Shown one piece after another: positions 8,607 through 17,035 of a DNA stretch of 64,000 nucleotides. Source of the DNA: Pseudonocardia endophytica. Its GTDB lineage: Bacteria; Actinomycetota; Actinomycetes; Mycobacteriales; Pseudonocardiaceae. The notes beneath the pieces were generated by a model. The model made no database searches, was not told the DNA's origin, and saw nothing but the letters and a program-made list of their open reading frames with translations. Where the stretch lies: contig NZ_SMFZ01000001.1 in NCBI RefSeq assembly GCF_004339565.1, positions 3,720,001 to 3,784,000 of the forward strand, in the 5' to 3' direction. A program made the translations under genes and the position numbers. Within the stretch, counting starts at the first letter, position 1. Every line of letters begins with the position of its first letter.

Positions 8607-9122
8607 ATGGCCGTGACCGCGAGCACCCTGCAGCCGCTGCGTGGCGACAAGCGCTGGGCCTACCTCAGCCGGGCGCGCACGATCCGGATCGCCACCCTCA
8701 ACGAGGACGGGACGATCTACCTGTCCCCGTTGTGGCTGGTGGTGCACGACAAGAAGATCTACATCCCGATCGACGCGGCCAGCAAGCACGGCGCGAACTT
8801 CCGCGCCGGGCGCGCCCTTTCCGCGCTGGTCGACGGCGGCGACGAGTACGCGACGGTCAGCGGCGTGCGGATCAGCGGGACGATGTCGGAGGTCACCGAC
8901 ACCGCACTGGCCGACACGCTGGCGCAGGTGGTGTTCGACAAGTACTTCCACGTCGGTCATCCCTACGCGGACAACTACCTCGAGTTCGGTGAGGTGGCCG
9001 GTCGCACCTACTTCGAGCTGGTGCCGGACAAGATGATCGGCTGGGACATGCGGGAGATCACCACGCTGGCGGTCCCGGAGATCCGGACCCTCCCGGCACA
9101 CGTGGGGGACCGACTGCTGTGA
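8607..9122 (+). CDS. Pyridoxamine-5'-phosphate-oxidase-like FMN/F420-binding protein
   Basis: A 171-aa split-barrel flavoprotein candidate. The N-terminal IRIATLNEDGTIYLSPLWLVVHDKKIYIPID pattern (residues about 27-57) and later GVRISGTMSEV are typical of the PNPOx-like fold, which binds FMN, F420 or haem. ATG 8607 follows the cupin stop by 1 base. The actual reaction is unknown. Its stop overlaps the next gene (GTGA). Confidence 0.7.
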   Translation: MAVTASTLQPLRGDKRWAYLSRARTIRIATLNEDGTIYLSPLWLVVHDKKIYIPIDAASKHGANFRAGRALSALVDGGDEYATVSGVRISGTMSEVTDTALADTLAQVVFDKYFHVGHPYADNYLEFGEVAGRTYFELVPDKMIGWDMREITTLAVPEIRTLPAHVGDRLL

Positions 9123-9898
9123 CGACGGCGACGCAGAACCACGCTCTGCGTGTGTTGGTCGCGGGCGAGTCCTGGATCAAACACACGACCCACCTCAAAG
9201 GCTTCGACCAGTTCCACACCACCGAGTACGAGGAAGGCGCCGGGGAGTTCCTGGCCGCGCTGGATCGCTGCGGTTTCGCGGTCACCTACGTTCGCGCGCA
9301 CGAGATCTCGGCACGCTTCCCCAAGTCGGCCGAGGAGCTCGACCAGTTCGACGTGGTCGTGCTCTCCGACATCGGGTCCAACTCGTTCCTGCTCCCGGAC
9401 GAGACCTTCCTGCGGTCCGAGCGCAGCGCGAACAAGCTCGCGGTGCTCGCCGACTGGATCCGCGGCGGCGGCGGGATGGTGATGATCGGCGGCTACATGT
9501 CCTTCACCGGGATCGACGGGCGAGCCCGCTACGGGATGAGCCCGCTCGCGCCGGTTCTGCCGGTCACGTTGCTCGACCACGACGATCGGATCGAGGCCCC
9601 CGAGGGCATCAAGGCCGAGTTCGACCACCCGGACCACCCGGTGCTCGGCGGCACCCCGGCCGACTGGCCGATGCTGCTCGGCTACAACAAGATCACCTCC
9701 CGGCCGGAGGCGACCACGGTCGCACGGTCGGCCGCCGGGGACCCGTTGCTCGTCGCCGGTCAGGCCGGTGACGGCCGCACGGTCGCGTTCGCCTCGGACC
9801 TGGCTCCGCACTGGGCCCCGCCCGAGTTCGTGGGATGGGCGCACTACCAGAAGCTCTGGGAGTCGATCCTGAACTGGGCAGCCGGCCGGACGAGCTGA
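9119..9898 (+). CDS. GATase1-like protein of unknown function
   Basis: A 259-aa protein resembling the class-I-glutamine-amidotransferase-like family (ThuA/PF07090 type). Seen are LRVLVAGESWIKHTTHLKG at the start, FDVVVLSDIGSNSF, a glycine-rich RGGGGMVMIGGYMSF and C-terminal GQAGDGRTVAFASDLAPHW. No cysteine nucleophile is visible at the expected elbow, so glutaminase activity is unlikely. GTG 9119 overlaps the previous stop. It may be involved in sugar-related metabolism given the adjacent LacI/ribokinase pair, but that is inference. Confidence 0.65.
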   Translation: MTTATQNHALRVLVAGESWIKHTTHLKGFDQFHTTEYEEGAGEFLAALDRCGFAVTYVRAHEISARFPKSAEELDQFDVVVLSDIGSNSFLLPDETFLRSERSANKLAVLADWIRGGGGMVMIGGYMSFTGIDGRARYGMSPLAPVLPVTLLDHDDRIEAPEGIKAEFDHPDHPVLGGTPADWPMLLGYNKITSRPEATTVARSAAGDPLLVAGQAGDGRTVAFASDLAPHWAPPEFVGWAHYQKLWESILNWAAGRTS

Positions 9899-10010
9899 CC
9901 GGCGGGCCGGCTGACCGGGTCGGGCCGCATCCGCCGCCGGGTCGCGCTCCTCGACGTCGCCACCGCGACGCCACGCGACCCGGCGCCGGCAGCCCGTCGG
10001 CGTGGCGCAA

Positions 10011-10020
10011 TAAACGCTTC
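10011..10020. promoter_or_regulatory. Candidate (auto)regulatory LacI-type operator
   Basis: TAAACGCTTC resembles the AAACGTTT-core sites at 4963 and 7776 with one change in the core. It lies about 160 bases upstream of the lacI-type gene, followed by CTAGAG at 10034-10039, a possible -10. The 280-base gap 9899-10178 otherwise holds only a heptad repeat. Confidence 0.35.
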
Positions 10021-10062
10021 GAGCTGGGCATCCTCTAGAGTCCAACGGCCGCCCCGCCACAA

Positions 10063-10090
10063 CCGCACACCGCACACCGCACACCGCACC
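10063..10090. repeat. Four-copy 7-bp tandem repeat
   Basis: CCGCACA is repeated three times in succession (10063-10083), followed by a fourth copy ending in C (10084-10090). It lies in the leader of the LacI-type gene, about 90-115 bases before the start. Such short repeats vary by slippage; no function is evident. Confidence 0.85.
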
Positions 10091-10178
10091 ACACTGGAAC
10101 GTCAGGTGCTCGGGGCTCACCCCATCAACGCGTCCGGCCGACCGTTCGGGCGCCGCAGGCCAGAGGAGTTTGAGCGGC

Positions 10179-11207
10179 ATGACAGCGCGCCGTCGGCCCA
10201 CGATGAAGGATGTCGCTCGACACGCCGGCGTCTCGGTCAGCACCGTGAGCTACGTCCTCAACGACAGCGGCCCGGTGGCGACGGATCGACGCAACCGCGT
10301 CCTGGACGCGATCCGCGTGCTGGAGTACTCGCCCAACGAGTCCGCCCGCAACCTCAAGCGGCGCTCGGCATCGACGATCGGCATGGTCGTTCCGGAACTG
10401 GCCAACCAGTTCTTCGCCATGGTGACCGAGGGTGTGCAGCGCGCCGCATCCGCGCGCGACGTCCTCGTCGTGTTGGTCGTGCCCGACGCCAGCCAGCAGC
10501 CCGAGGAGAGCCAGACCCGGCTGCTGCGCAGCCAGCGGGTCGATGGCGTGATCTACCTGTCGGGCACCGGAACCGCACCGGCATCGCTCTACGACCTGGC
10601 CCGCTCCGGACCGGTGCTGCTGGTCGACGAGCAGATCCCGGGCCTCGAGCTGCCGGCCATCGTGTGCGACTCGCGTCGCGGAGCCCGCGAGGTCGCCGCG
10701 CACGTCCTCGAGATGGGGCACCGCCGGCTCGCCGTCATCGGCGGGCCGGCTGCACTGTGGACCTCGCAGCAGCGGCTCGCCGGATACCGGGAGGCGCTCG
10801 CGGGCGCCGGGATCGACCCGGACCAGGTGCCGGTCCACAACGGCGACTACCGCCAGGCCTCCGGGTCCAAGCTGGCCCGCCAGGCACTCTGCGAGACCAG
10901 CGGGCCGCGACCGACCGCGCTGCTGTGCGCCAACGACCTGATGGCGATCGGGGCGATCGAGGCGTGCCGTGAGCTCGGCCTTCGCGTGCCGCAGGACGTC
11001 AGCATCGTCGGCTTCGACGACCTTCCGCTGTCCTCCCTGCTCACCCCGCGCCTGACCAGCGTGCGTCAACCGGCCCACGACATGGGTTTCCAGGCCGGGT
11101 CCGCCCTGCTCGACCAGCTCGAGGGCACCACCGTCGAGCCGATCCCGCCGCTGCCGGTGTCGGTCGAGCTCCGCGACTCGGTCTGCCCCCCACAGGAGGA
11201 GACGTGA
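10179..11207 (+). CDS. LacI-family transcriptional regulator
   Basis: A 342-aa repressor with the canonical N-terminal helix-turn-helix and hinge (TMKDVARHAGVSVSTVSYVLN, then EYSPNESARNLKRRSAS). A periplasmic-binding-protein-like sensor domain follows (IGMVVPELANQFFAMVTEG; later ALLCANDLMAIGAIEAC and VSIVGFDDLPLSSLLTPRLTSV). ATG 10179 sits 10 bases after GAGGAG; the TTG at 10170 is too close to that site. It overlaps the ribokinase start, so the pair is co-expressed. The effector is likely a sugar or sugar phosphate. Nearby AAACGTTT-type palindromes are its candidate operators. Confidence 0.93.
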   Translation: MTARRRPTMKDVARHAGVSVSTVSYVLNDSGPVATDRRNRVLDAIRVLEYSPNESARNLKRRSASTIGMVVPELANQFFAMVTEGVQRAASARDVLVVLVVPDASQQPEESQTRLLRSQRVDGVIYLSGTGTAPASLYDLARSGPVLLVDEQIPGLELPAIVCDSRRGAREVAAHVLEMGHRRLAVIGGPAALWTSQQRLAGYREALAGAGIDPDQVPVHNGDYRQASGSKLARQALCETSGPRPTALLCANDLMAIGAIEACRELGLRVPQDVSIVGFDDLPLSSLLTPRLTSVRQPAHDMGFQAGSALLDQLEGTTVEPIPPLPVSVELRDSVCPPQEET

Positions 11208-12142
11208 CGCCCAAGGTCATCGTCGTGGGAGCGGTGAACGTCGACATGGTCGTCACCGCCCCCACGCTTCCTCGTGCCGGTGAGACCGTGGTCGGCCCGG
11301 GCGTCGAACGCCATGGCGGCGGCAAGGGCGCCAACGCGGCCGTCGCCGCGTCCCGCGCCGGCGCCACCGTCCACTATCTCGGTGCCGTCGGAGACGACGA
11401 CCTCGGTCGCACCGCGCTCGCGGAACTGTCCACCGAGAACGTGATCGTCGACGACGTCGAGGTCATCGGCCGGTGCTCGACCGGCGTCGCTCTGATCGTC
11501 GTGGACGACGCCGGTGAGAACCAGATCGCCGTCGGCGGCGGCGCGAACATCCGACTCTCGGTCGACCGCCTGCGCGCCGGGCTCGTCGCGAGCCTGCCCG
11601 AAACCGACTGTGTGCTGGTCTCGACCGAGATCCCCGACGACGCCGTGGTGACGGCGGTGGAGCTCGCCACCGCGGCCGGGGTGCGCTGCCTGCTCAACCC
11701 CGCGCCCGTCATCCCGGCCGTTCACCGCCTCATCGATCGCGGCGCGATCCTGACCCCGAACCGGGGCGAACTCGCCGCGCTCGTCGACCCCTCCGCCGCC
11801 ACCGGCGCCCCGACCACGGACCAGGCCATCGAGCACGCACGGGCGCTCAATGCCCGCTCCCGGGCGCCGGTCGTCGTGACCCTCGGCGGGGACGGGGCGC
11901 TGCTCGTCGACCCGGACGGCGGCGCCGAGCACGTCGCCGCCCTGCCGGCCACGGTTCGCGACACCACCGGCGCCGGTGACACCTTCAACGGTGTCCTCGC
12001 CGCCACGCTCGCCAGCGGCACCTCGCTGCGCGAGGCCGTGACCGACGCGAACACGGCCGCCGCCCTGTCGGTGGCCCGGCTCGGGGCGCGTGCGGGGATG
12101 CCGACAGCGGCCGAGCTCGACCTGGCGCGCGCCCGAACCTGA
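11204..12142 (+). CDS. Ribokinase-like PfkB-family sugar kinase
   Basis: A 312-aa kinase that phosphorylates ribose or a related sugar or nucleoside. Signatures are VVGAVNVDMVV at the N-terminus, GGKGAN (39-44), the PfkB segment LLNPAPV and the C-terminal TTGAGDTFNGVLA motif holding the catalytic Asp. GTG 11204 overlaps the regulator stop. A ribokinase role would supply ribose 5-phosphate, the substrate of the PRPP-synthetase-like enzyme encoded 2.7 kb downstream, but the exact sugar is not determined. Confidence 0.88.
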   Translation: MTPKVIVVGAVNVDMVVTAPTLPRAGETVVGPGVERHGGGKGANAAVAASRAGATVHYLGAVGDDDLGRTALAELSTENVIVDDVEVIGRCSTGVALIVVDDAGENQIAVGGGANIRLSVDRLRAGLVASLPETDCVLVSTEIPDDAVVTAVELATAAGVRCLLNPAPVIPAVHRLIDRGAILTPNRGELAALVDPSAATGAPTTDQAIEHARALNARSRAPVVVTLGGDGALLVDPDGGAEHVAALPATVRDTTGAGDTFNGVLAATLASGTSLREAVTDANTAAALSVARLGARAGMPTAAELDLARART

Positions 12143-12155
12143 CCCCCAGCCCGAC

Positions 12156-12181
12156 CCGCGTCCTCACCTCCGGGGACGCGG
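12156..12181 (+). terminator. Hairpin after the ribokinase gene
   Basis: CCGCGTCC (12156-12163) pairs with GGACGCGG (12174-12181) around a 10-base loop, 14 bases after the ribokinase stop. It lies at the left of the 444-base gap 12143-12586, which holds no convincing gene; an Arg/Ser-rich frame at 12338-12577 overlaps the promoter and was rejected. Confidence 0.55.
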
Positions 12182-12394
12182 TACACCCGTTCCTCCGGTA
12201 GAAAGGGTTCTATCTCCCAGCGAAGTGCGGCCCTGTCCAACCTGGACACACGGCCCACTCCGCCGACGATCAGACTGGGTAACCCCTGGCTACTGGTCCT
12301 CTGAAGTGCACGAACGTCTGACACGGCGAGCAGCGGCATGATCGCCGCCGGCTACCGCGCAGGCGAACGGAGCAAACTGGATCGCTCAGATGAG

Positions 12395-12422
12395 TTGACG
12401 GTCACACTAGAATCGTTAAAAT
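12395..12422 (+). promoter_or_regulatory. Strong candidate promoter of the NAD-salvage genes
   Basis: TTGACG (12395-12400), a 16-base spacer and TAAAAT (12417-12422) form one of the best housekeeping-type promoters in the window. The -35 lies within TGACGGTCA, a 9-base palindrome at 12396-12404 that could be an operator. Transcription from here would leave a leader of about 155 bases before the ATG at 12587. Confidence 0.6.
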
Positions 12423-12586
12423 TGTGTTGCTCCGTAGCCCTACCTCTGGCGGACGCCGGAATCGATCCCCCAGGGTGTTCAGGGCGTGGGCCGCAGCGGT
12501 CCGCACATGTCAGGACCGAGCTCGATGCCCTCCCGGGCACCGCGGCTCCCAGTAGAAACGACTCACGTGGAAGGTGAGCCAACCCG

Positions 12587-14047
12587 ATGGGCTACCTCGA
12601 CAACCTGATCATCAACACCGACAACTACAAGCACTGCCACTACCCGCTCTACCCGCCGGGCACCGAGTACGTCTCGAGCTACATCGAGTCCCGCGGCGGC
12701 GAGTGGCCAGTGACCCAGTTCGTCGGGTTGCAGGCCTACCTGCGCGAGTACCTGATGCGCCCGATCACCCTCGAGGACATCGACGAGGCCGAGTTCGTCG
12801 TGCGCGAGCAGGGCATGCACTTCAACCGGGACAACTGGCTCGGCATCCTCAACGACCACGGCGGATACCTCCCGGTGGAGATCGAGGCGGTTCCCGAGGG
12901 CACCGTCCTGCCGGCGCGCAACGTGCTCGTCCAGGTGATCAATACCGACCCCAAGTACTTCTGGGCGACCAGCTTCTTCGAGACCGCGCTGCTGCGCGCC
13001 GTCTGGTACCCGACCACGATCGGCACCGTCAGCTGGCTGTCCAAGATGGTCATCAAGGAGGCGCTCGAGCGCACATCGGACAACCCGCAGCTGATCCGCA
13101 ACACCCTGCATGACTACGGCGCCCGCGGGGTCAGCTCCCAGCAGTCCGCCGCGCTCGGCGGGCTCGCCCACCTGGTCAACTTCGACCAGAGTGACACGGT
13201 CCCCGGGATCCTGGCCGCCAAGCACTTCTACAACGCAGGCAAGGTCTCCAACTCCGGACCGAACTCCGAGCACGCCGGGTTCTGCGCCTGGGGCCGCGAC
13301 CACGAGGCCGACGCGCTGCGCAACATGCTCAACGTCTACGCCAAGGAGGGCTGTGCCCTCCTGCTGACCGACACCTACGACCACGAGAACTGCGTCAAGA
13401 ACATCCTCGGCGGGGAGCTCAAGGAGCAGATCCGCAACTTCCCCGGCCTCGTCGGCGCCCGGCCCGACTCCGGCGACATCGTCCAGGTCACATCGGACAC
13501 CACCGAGTGGCTCATGGACGCGTTCGGCTACGAGGTCAACAGCAAGGGCTTCAAGATCCTGCCGCCGTTCATCCGCGTCGTGCAGGGCGACGGCGTGAAC
13601 TTCCACAGCCTGCCCCAGGTCTACATGGAGATGGAGCGCCGCGGGCTGGCCGCCGACAACGCCGTGTTCGGTATGGGCGGCGGGCTGCTGCAGCACTGGA
13701 ACCGCGACACCATGAACTTCGGGCAGAAGGCCAGCGCAGCGATGGTCAACGGCGAGTGGCGCGATATCGCCAAATCGCCGACCGGTGCCGGGTTCAAGGT
13801 CTCCAAGGCCGGCCGGCTCGCCCTGAAGTACGAGAACGGGAACTACGTGACAGTCCCGAAGGGCTCGATCCCCGAGTCCGAGAACGTGCTCCAGCCGGTC
13901 TTCCGTGACGGCAAGCTGCTCAAGAAGTGGGACTTCACCGAGCTCATCGCGAACGCCGAGCGAGAGGTCCCGGAGTCCTACTACATCGAGCACGTCGGTC
14001 AGATGCGGACCGTCGCCCCGGAACAGGCCGTCACCGTCCCGGCCTGA
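12587..14047 (+). CDS. nadV: Nicotinamide phosphoribosyltransferase (NadV/Nampt-like)
   Basis: Condenses nicotinamide with PRPP to give NMN, bypassing deamidation in NAD salvage. The 486-aa protein has the NAMPT landmarks: TDNYKHCHYPLYP at the N-terminus, HDYGARGVSS, an AHLVNFDQSDTV loop, the catalytic H229 in SEHAGFCAWGRDHE, and R292/D294 in ARPDSGD, equivalent to human H247, R311 and D313. ATG 12587 follows GGAAGGTGAG. A PRPP-synthetase paralogue lies two genes downstream. An ADP-ribose-pyrophosphate acceptor, as in phage NAD reconstitution pathway 1, cannot be excluded. Confidence 0.93.
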   Translation: MGYLDNLIINTDNYKHCHYPLYPPGTEYVSSYIESRGGEWPVTQFVGLQAYLREYLMRPITLEDIDEAEFVVREQGMHFNRDNWLGILNDHGGYLPVEIEAVPEGTVLPARNVLVQVINTDPKYFWATSFFETALLRAVWYPTTIGTVSWLSKMVIKEALERTSDNPQLIRNTLHDYGARGVSSQQSAALGGLAHLVNFDQSDTVPGILAAKHFYNAGKVSNSGPNSEHAGFCAWGRDHEADALRNMLNVYAKEGCALLLTDTYDHENCVKNILGGELKEQIRNFPGLVGARPDSGDIVQVTSDTTEWLMDAFGYEVNSKGFKILPPFIRVVQGDGVNFHSLPQVYMEMERRGLAADNAVFGMGGGLLQHWNRDTMNFGQKASAAMVNGEWRDIAKSPTGAGFKVSKAGRLALKYENGNYVTVPKGSIPESENVLQPVFRDGKLLKKWDFTELIANAEREVPESYYIEHVGQMRTVAPEQAVTVPA

Positions 14048-14171
14048 GCCGGTGCCACGTCGTCCAGGTCGCGGTCGATCGCTCCTCCCCCGGCCGCGAC
14101 CTGGACGACGGCTCGGCCCGCGACAGGCAGAACGCCGAACGCGCACCTCGACATCCAGGGAGCCCGCACCC

Positions 14172-14828
14172 ATGACCGGCCTGCACGTGTTCGATATGGA
14201 CGGCACGTTGCTGCGCGGCGCAGCCTCGGTGGAGCTGTCCCGTCACCTCGGCACCTTCGACGAGGCGAACGCGATCGAGAACGGCTGGGTACGCGGCGAG
14301 ATCACCGAGACCGGCTTCTGGGAGCGGATGCTCCCGCTCTGGTCGGCCGCGTCCGAGGCCGACATCGACGACGCGTTCGCCCACGCAGCCTGGATCGACG
14401 GGGTACGGGAGGTCTTCGCCGACATCGCCCGGCGCGGCGAGCACAGCATCGTCATCTCGCAGTCACCCCACTTCTTCGTCGAGCGCCTGCAGCGGTGGGG
14501 AGCCCACCGCACGTTCGGATCGCAGGTCGGACCCCACATGCGCGCCGAGGAGTGGTCGCTGCTGACCCAGCAGCACAAGGTCGACATCACCCTGTCGGTC
14601 CTCGACGAGCTCGGCATCGACGAGTCCCGCTGCCTCGCCTACGGCGACTCCACCTCCGACGTGCTGCTGTTCGAGCACCTCCACAACACCGTCGGGGTGA
14701 ACAGCAACGGCTCACTGCGGTCCAGCGCGACGGTCGTCTACGACGGCGACGACATCCGGGAGGCCTACGCCCTGGGCCGCTCCCTGTGGGAACGATCCGC
14801 CACCACCTGTTCGGAGTCCACGTCATGA
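14172..14828 (+). CDS. HAD-superfamily phosphatase (phosphoserine-phosphatase-like)
   Basis: A 218-aa hydrolase with motif I D8-M-D-G-T, motif II IVISQS, a motif III Lys in QQHKVDI and motif IV YGDSTSD. The helical cap between motifs I and II is SerB-like. The ATG at 14172 begins the homology; upstream in-frame codons overlap the nadV end and were rejected. Its stop overlaps the next start (ATGA). Between NMN- and PRPP-forming enzymes it might dephosphorylate a nucleotide or sugar phosphate, but no substrate can be assigned. Confidence 0.85.
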   Translation: MTGLHVFDMDGTLLRGAASVELSRHLGTFDEANAIENGWVRGEITETGFWERMLPLWSAASEADIDDAFAHAAWIDGVREVFADIARRGEHSIVISQSPHFFVERLQRWGAHRTFGSQVGPHMRAEEWSLLTQQHKVDITLSVLDELGIDESRCLAYGDSTSDVLLFEHLHNTVGVNSNGSLRSSATVVYDGDDIREAYALGRSLWERSATTCSESTS

Positions 14829-15862
14829 CCACCGAGACGACGGCGGGGAAGTCCTCCACCTCACCCACCACCGCGACCAGCCTCCCGCTCGGCTACAACA
14901 AGCGACTCATGCTGTTCAGCGGCAGATCCAACCCGGCGCTCGCGAAGGAGATCAGCAGCCAGCTCGGCGTCGATCTCGGTCCGGTCACCCTCAAGACCTT
15001 CTCCAATGACGAGGTCTACTGCCGTTTCGACGATTCGATCCGGGGTGCGGACGTCTTTCTGATCCAGCCCATGTGCAGCAATCCTGAAGAGGGGTTGAAC
15101 GCCAACGACTCCCTTGTCGAACTGCTCGTCATGATCGATGCCGCGGTCGGGGCGAGCGCGCACCGGGTCATCGCTGTGACGCCGTGGTACGGATATTCGA
15201 GACAGGACAAGAAGTCGGCTCCACGCGAACCGATCTCGGCGCGGCTGGTCGCCCGGATGCTGGAATCCGCCGGAGTGGATCGCATCCTGACGATGGACCT
15301 GCACGCCGGGCAACTCCAGGGGTTCTCCCAGCGCCCGGTCGACCACATGACCGCGCTGATGATGCTGGCCGATCACTTCGCCGCACTCGAGGACGAGCTG
15401 GTCGTGGTCGCCCCCGACGCCGGACGCGTCAAGCTGAACAAGCAGTTCGCGACCCGGGTCGGCGCCGATCTGGCGATCCTGGACAAGGACCGGCCGGAAC
15501 AGCAGGTCGCCGAGATCGGGCACGTCATCGGCAACGTGGCCGGCAAGACCGCGATCATCGTCGACGACATCATCGACACCGCAGGCACGTTGCGCGCGGC
15601 CGGCGAGGCAGTCATGCGGGCCGGCGCGTCCCGCGTGTTCGCCGCCGCCACCCACGCCGTGTTCAGCGGACGCGCCTTCGAGAACCTGCGAGCTGCGCCG
15701 TTCGAGCGCATCGTCGTCACCGACACGATCCCGCTCCGGCCGGGGGCCCCGGACAACGTCCACGTCGTCTCGTGCGCTCCATTGCTCGCCCATTCGATAC
15801 GGAGCATCTTCACCGACGACTCGGTCAGCGAGGTGTTCGGCGGGAAGAACCACGTGTTCTGA
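14825..15862 (+). CDS. Ribose-phosphate pyrophosphokinase (PRPP synthetase) paralogue
   Basis: A 345-aa class-I PRPP-synthetase homologue: LMLFSGRSNPALAKEI start, ribose-5-phosphate/ATP region TPWYGYSRQDKKSAPREPIS, MDLHAGQLQGF, VVVAPDAGRVKLNKQ and the PRPP loop IIVDDIIDTAGTL. It normally makes PRPP from ATP and ribose 5-phosphate. The first 25 residues are a Ser/Thr-rich extension. It overlaps the HAD gene and shares an operon with nadV, so it is likely a dedicated paralogue supplying PRPP, or ADP-ribose pyrophosphate in an NARP1-like route, to NadV. The housekeeping prs normally sits beside glmU elsewhere. Confidence 0.9.
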   Translation: MTTETTAGKSSTSPTTATSLPLGYNKRLMLFSGRSNPALAKEISSQLGVDLGPVTLKTFSNDEVYCRFDDSIRGADVFLIQPMCSNPEEGLNANDSLVELLVMIDAAVGASAHRVIAVTPWYGYSRQDKKSAPREPISARLVARMLESAGVDRILTMDLHAGQLQGFSQRPVDHMTALMMLADHFAALEDELVVVAPDAGRVKLNKQFATRVGADLAILDKDRPEQQVAEIGHVIGNVAGKTAIIVDDIIDTAGTLRAAGEAVMRAGASRVFAAATHAVFSGRAFENLRAAPFERIVVTDTIPLRPGAPDNVHVVSCAPLLAHSIRSIFTDDSVSEVFGGKNHVF

Positions 15863-15889
15863 CCGCATTCCGTGAACTGAACCCGAGAT

Positions 15890-15904
15890 CGCCCGGACCG
15901 GGCG
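15890..15904 (+). terminator. Short hairpin after the PRPP-synthetase paralogue
   Basis: CGCCCG and CGGGCG form a 6-bp stem with a 3-base loop, 28 bases after the stop. It is small and could be fortuitous in this GC-rich context. Confidence 0.35.
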
Positions 15905-15970
15905 CGAGAGGCCCGCACGCCGATGCGGTAGCACCATGACTTCTGCGCGAGCAGTTGACGAAGGAGAGCA

Positions 15971-17035
15971 ATGAGCGGCACGGACGGTTCGACGACGACA
16001 CCGCCGATCACCATCGGCTACAAGGCATCGGCCGAGCAGTTCGGCTCGGTCGAGCTGGTGGAGTTCGCCGCCGAGGCCGAGCACCGCGGCCTCGACCTCA
16101 TCGCCACCTCCGATCACTTCCAGCCCTGGCGCCACCACGGCGGGCACGCCCCGAACGCGCTGACGTGGCTGGGCGCGGTCGGCTCCCGCACCCGCCGCGC
16201 TGTGCTGGCCACCAGCGTGCTCACGCCCACGCTGCGCTACCACCCGTCGATCGTCGCGCAGGCGTTCGGCACCCTGGGCATGCTCTGTCCCGGTCGGGTC
16301 GTTCTCGGGATCGGCTCCGGTGAGGCGATGAACGAGACGCCGGCGACCGGGCAGGAGTTCCCCGGCGCCAAGGAACGCCGGATGCGGCTGGCGGAGTCGA
16401 TCACGCTGATGCGCCGGTTGTGGAGCGAGGAACGGGTCGACTTCGAGGGCCGGTACTACCGGACCGAGAAGGCGACCGTCTACGAGCGGCCCGAGACACC
16501 CATCCCGATCTACGTCGCGGCGTCCGGGCCGCTGGCGGCCAAGCTCGCCGGCCGGGTCGGGGACGGGTTCATCTGCACCAGCGGGAAGGATCCCGAGCTC
16601 TACCGGACGCTGCTGGGCAACGTCGCCGAGGGCGCGACCTCGGCGGGCCGGCACCCCGCATCGCTGCGCCGCATGATCGAGATCAAGGTGTCCTACGACC
16701 GCGACCTGGCCACCGCCTACGAAGCGTGTCGCTGGTGGGCGGCGCTGGCACTGAGCTCGGAGCAGAAGACCGGGGTCGAGGACCCCCTGGAGATGGAACG
16801 CCTCGCCGACGCCAACGCCGACCGCGCCCACACCCGGTTCATCGTCTCCGACGACCCGCAGCAGGTCATCGACCGGATCGGGACCTACCTCGACCTCGGA
16901 TTCACCGACCTCGTCCTGCACGGGCCCGGTGGTGACCAGCGCCGCTTCCTCGAGCAGTTCTGCACCGACGTCCTGCCAGGGCTGCGCGAGCGGGCCCGCA
17001 CGGCCACCCCGGTAGCACTGGAGACCGCGCCATGA
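15971..17035 (+). CDS. F420-dependent glucose-6-phosphate dehydrogenase homologue (FGD-like)
   Basis: A 354-aa luciferase-like TIM-barrel enzyme very similar to mycobacterial FGD1, which oxidises glucose 6-phosphate with coenzyme F420. Seen are ATSDHFQPWRHHGGHAPNAL with H49 and W53 (FGD1 H40/W44) and IGSGEAMNE with E117 (FGD1 E109). The four phosphate-binding residues also look conserved: T and K in GFICTSGK, K in SSEQK and R in HTRFIV. That argues for a sugar-phosphate substrate rather than an alcohol. ATG 15971 follows GAAGGAGAG. It overlaps the next gene. Confidence 0.88.
   Translation: MSGTDGSTTTPPITIGYKASAEQFGSVELVEFAAEAEHRGLDLIATSDHFQPWRHHGGHAPNALTWLGAVGSRTRRAVLATSVLTPTLRYHPSIVAQAFGTLGMLCPGRVVLGIGSGEAMNETPATGQEFPGAKERRMRLAESITLMRRLWSEERVDFEGRYYRTEKATVYERPETPIPIYVAASGPLAAKLAGRVGDGFICTSGKDPELYRTLLGNVAEGATSAGRHPASLRRMIEIKVSYDRDLATAYEACRWWAALALSSEQKTGVEDPLEMERLADANADRAHTRFIVSDDPQQVIDRIGTYLDLGFTDLVLHGPGGDQRRFLEQFCTDVLPGLRERARTATPVALETAP

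Noticed and set aside
7772..8650. 292-codon minus-strand frame across the divergent gap and cupin gene
   Set aside because: Antisense shadow of the cupin gene extended through the promoter region; no recognisable domain.
10063..10090. CRISPR-like repeats
   Set aside because: The units are only 7 bp, contiguous and without spacers; no cas genes occur in the window.
12338..12577. 79-codon frame upstream of nadV
   Set aside because: It covers the strong candidate promoter at 12395-12422 and has no protein-like features.
12422..12586. Riboswitch in the nadV leader
   Set aside because: The leader is long enough, but I could not recognise a conserved NAD or other aptamer core.
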